DNA from: CAYYJM01 sp964471755
GTDB taxonomy: Bacteria > Planctomycetota > Planctomycetia > Gemmatales > Gemmataceae
DNA: 22,177 nucleotides
Direction of reading: 5' to 3'
Assembly: GCA_964471755.1 (NCBI GenBank)
Contig: CAYYJM010000082.1
Coordinates: 1 to 22,177 of the forward strand
Part shown: one piece after another, positions 21,977 through 22,177 of the stretch
How positions within the stretch are numbered: position 1 is the first letter of the stretch
Layout: every line of letters begins with the position of its first letter
The notes under the pieces: generated by a model
Seen by the model: only the letters and a program-made list of their open reading frames with translations
Database searches by the model: none
Told to the model about the DNA's origin: nothing
Program-made: the position numbers and the translations under genes

Positions 21977-22110
21977 TGACTGTTCGGGAAGCCCCTCGCC
22001 CCTGTACTCAGGGGAGAGGGGTTGGGGTGAGGGGTTTGACTCTGCCCTGGTTGGCTAGTCGCTTCCCCCTCACCCCAGCCCTCTCCCCGGAGTACCGAAG
22101 GAGAGGGAGC
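21977..22110. repeat. Second copy of the palindromic element
   Basis: Arms at about 21992-22034 and 22065-22109 fold back on each other and match the arms of the element at 17252-17402 (CCCCTCGCCCC, GTACTC, GGGGTGAGGGG). The left end TGACTGTTCGGGAAGC corresponds to AGGCTGCACGAAAAGC of the first copy; the right end is degenerate. It begins two bases after the transglutaminase stop codon and may act as its transcript-end structure. Confidence 0.78.
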
Positions 22111-22177
22111 TGACCAAGCCCTTCGCCCCTGTACTCAGGGAGACTGCTGAAAAAGTCTCCGTTAGGGGAGTCAGGAC
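22111..22177. mobile_element. Partial palindrome arm broken by a possible insertion-sequence end
   Basis: A further left arm (22117-22140, ending GTACTCAGGG) starts directly after the previous element but stops where GGAGAGG would be expected. It is followed by AGACTGCTGAAAAAGTCTCC (22141-22160), which resembles the terminal inverted repeats of several IS families (GACTGTTGAAAAAGTC type) and is itself a hairpin. The window ends before any transposase could be seen. Confidence 0.38.

Overview
The window is GC-rich DNA most likely from a planctomycete, probably the Gemmata lineage. The support is gene content: several Uma2-family nucleases, an ECF sigma factor translationally coupled to a transmembrane Ser/Thr kinase, a Minf_1886-type small protein beside ricT, Cys-rich and Tyr/Pro-rich secreted proteins of unknown function, a DUF5658 protein, and a palindromic repeat that encodes an APGTPGERVGVRG-like peptide. 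This placement rests on recognition, not on a database search. No tRNA, rRNA or CRISPR array was seen.

Layout. 1-2007 (+): a three-gene operon (ricT, Minf_1886 family, one-TM protein) with two ATGA overlaps. 2145-2624 (+): a Cys-rich small protein. 2678-5322 (+): oleC-oleD, two enzymes of long-chain olefin synthesis, again coupled by ATGA; oleA and oleB are not here. 5333-8808 (-): Ser/Thr kinase, ECF sigma factor and DUF5658 membrane protein. 9038-12018 (+): a secreted protein, an MPPED-like metallophosphoesterase, a Uma2 nuclease and a small secreted protein. 12034-13802 (-): a one-haem-motif secreted protein, a decapitated VapC-type PIN toxin and an excisionase-type HTH protein.

13894-20087 (-) is the most informative part. 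thiC has a canonical TPP riboswitch with its own promoter and a hairpin that pairs with its start codon. Upstream lies a rearranged segment. A Uma2 gene occurs twice with 732 identical base pairs (15465-16196 and 18000-18731). Between the copies are a C-terminal scrap of the phosphate permease gene, joined in frame to a truncated second TPP aptamer, and a third Uma2 relic with a large in-frame internal deletion. The order fits an old tandem duplication running from the permease 3' end to the riboswitch, followed by collapse of one copy through Uma2 x Uma2 recombination or conversion. Inside the same region a 151-bp palindromic element with a 5-bp target duplication has inserted in frame into a DUF4365 gene, adding 52 residues.

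20434-21975 (+) is a secreted transglutaminase-like protein, followed by another copy of the palindromic element, a second partial copy and a possible insertion-sequence end at the window edge.

Promoters share a visible -10 pattern (TAGAAT, TAGAGT, TATACT, TATGAT, TACAAT). No wholly new multi-gene system was proven. The best candidates are the in-frame mobile palindrome, the riboswitch/Uma2/permease rearrangement, and the small DUF4365 operon.
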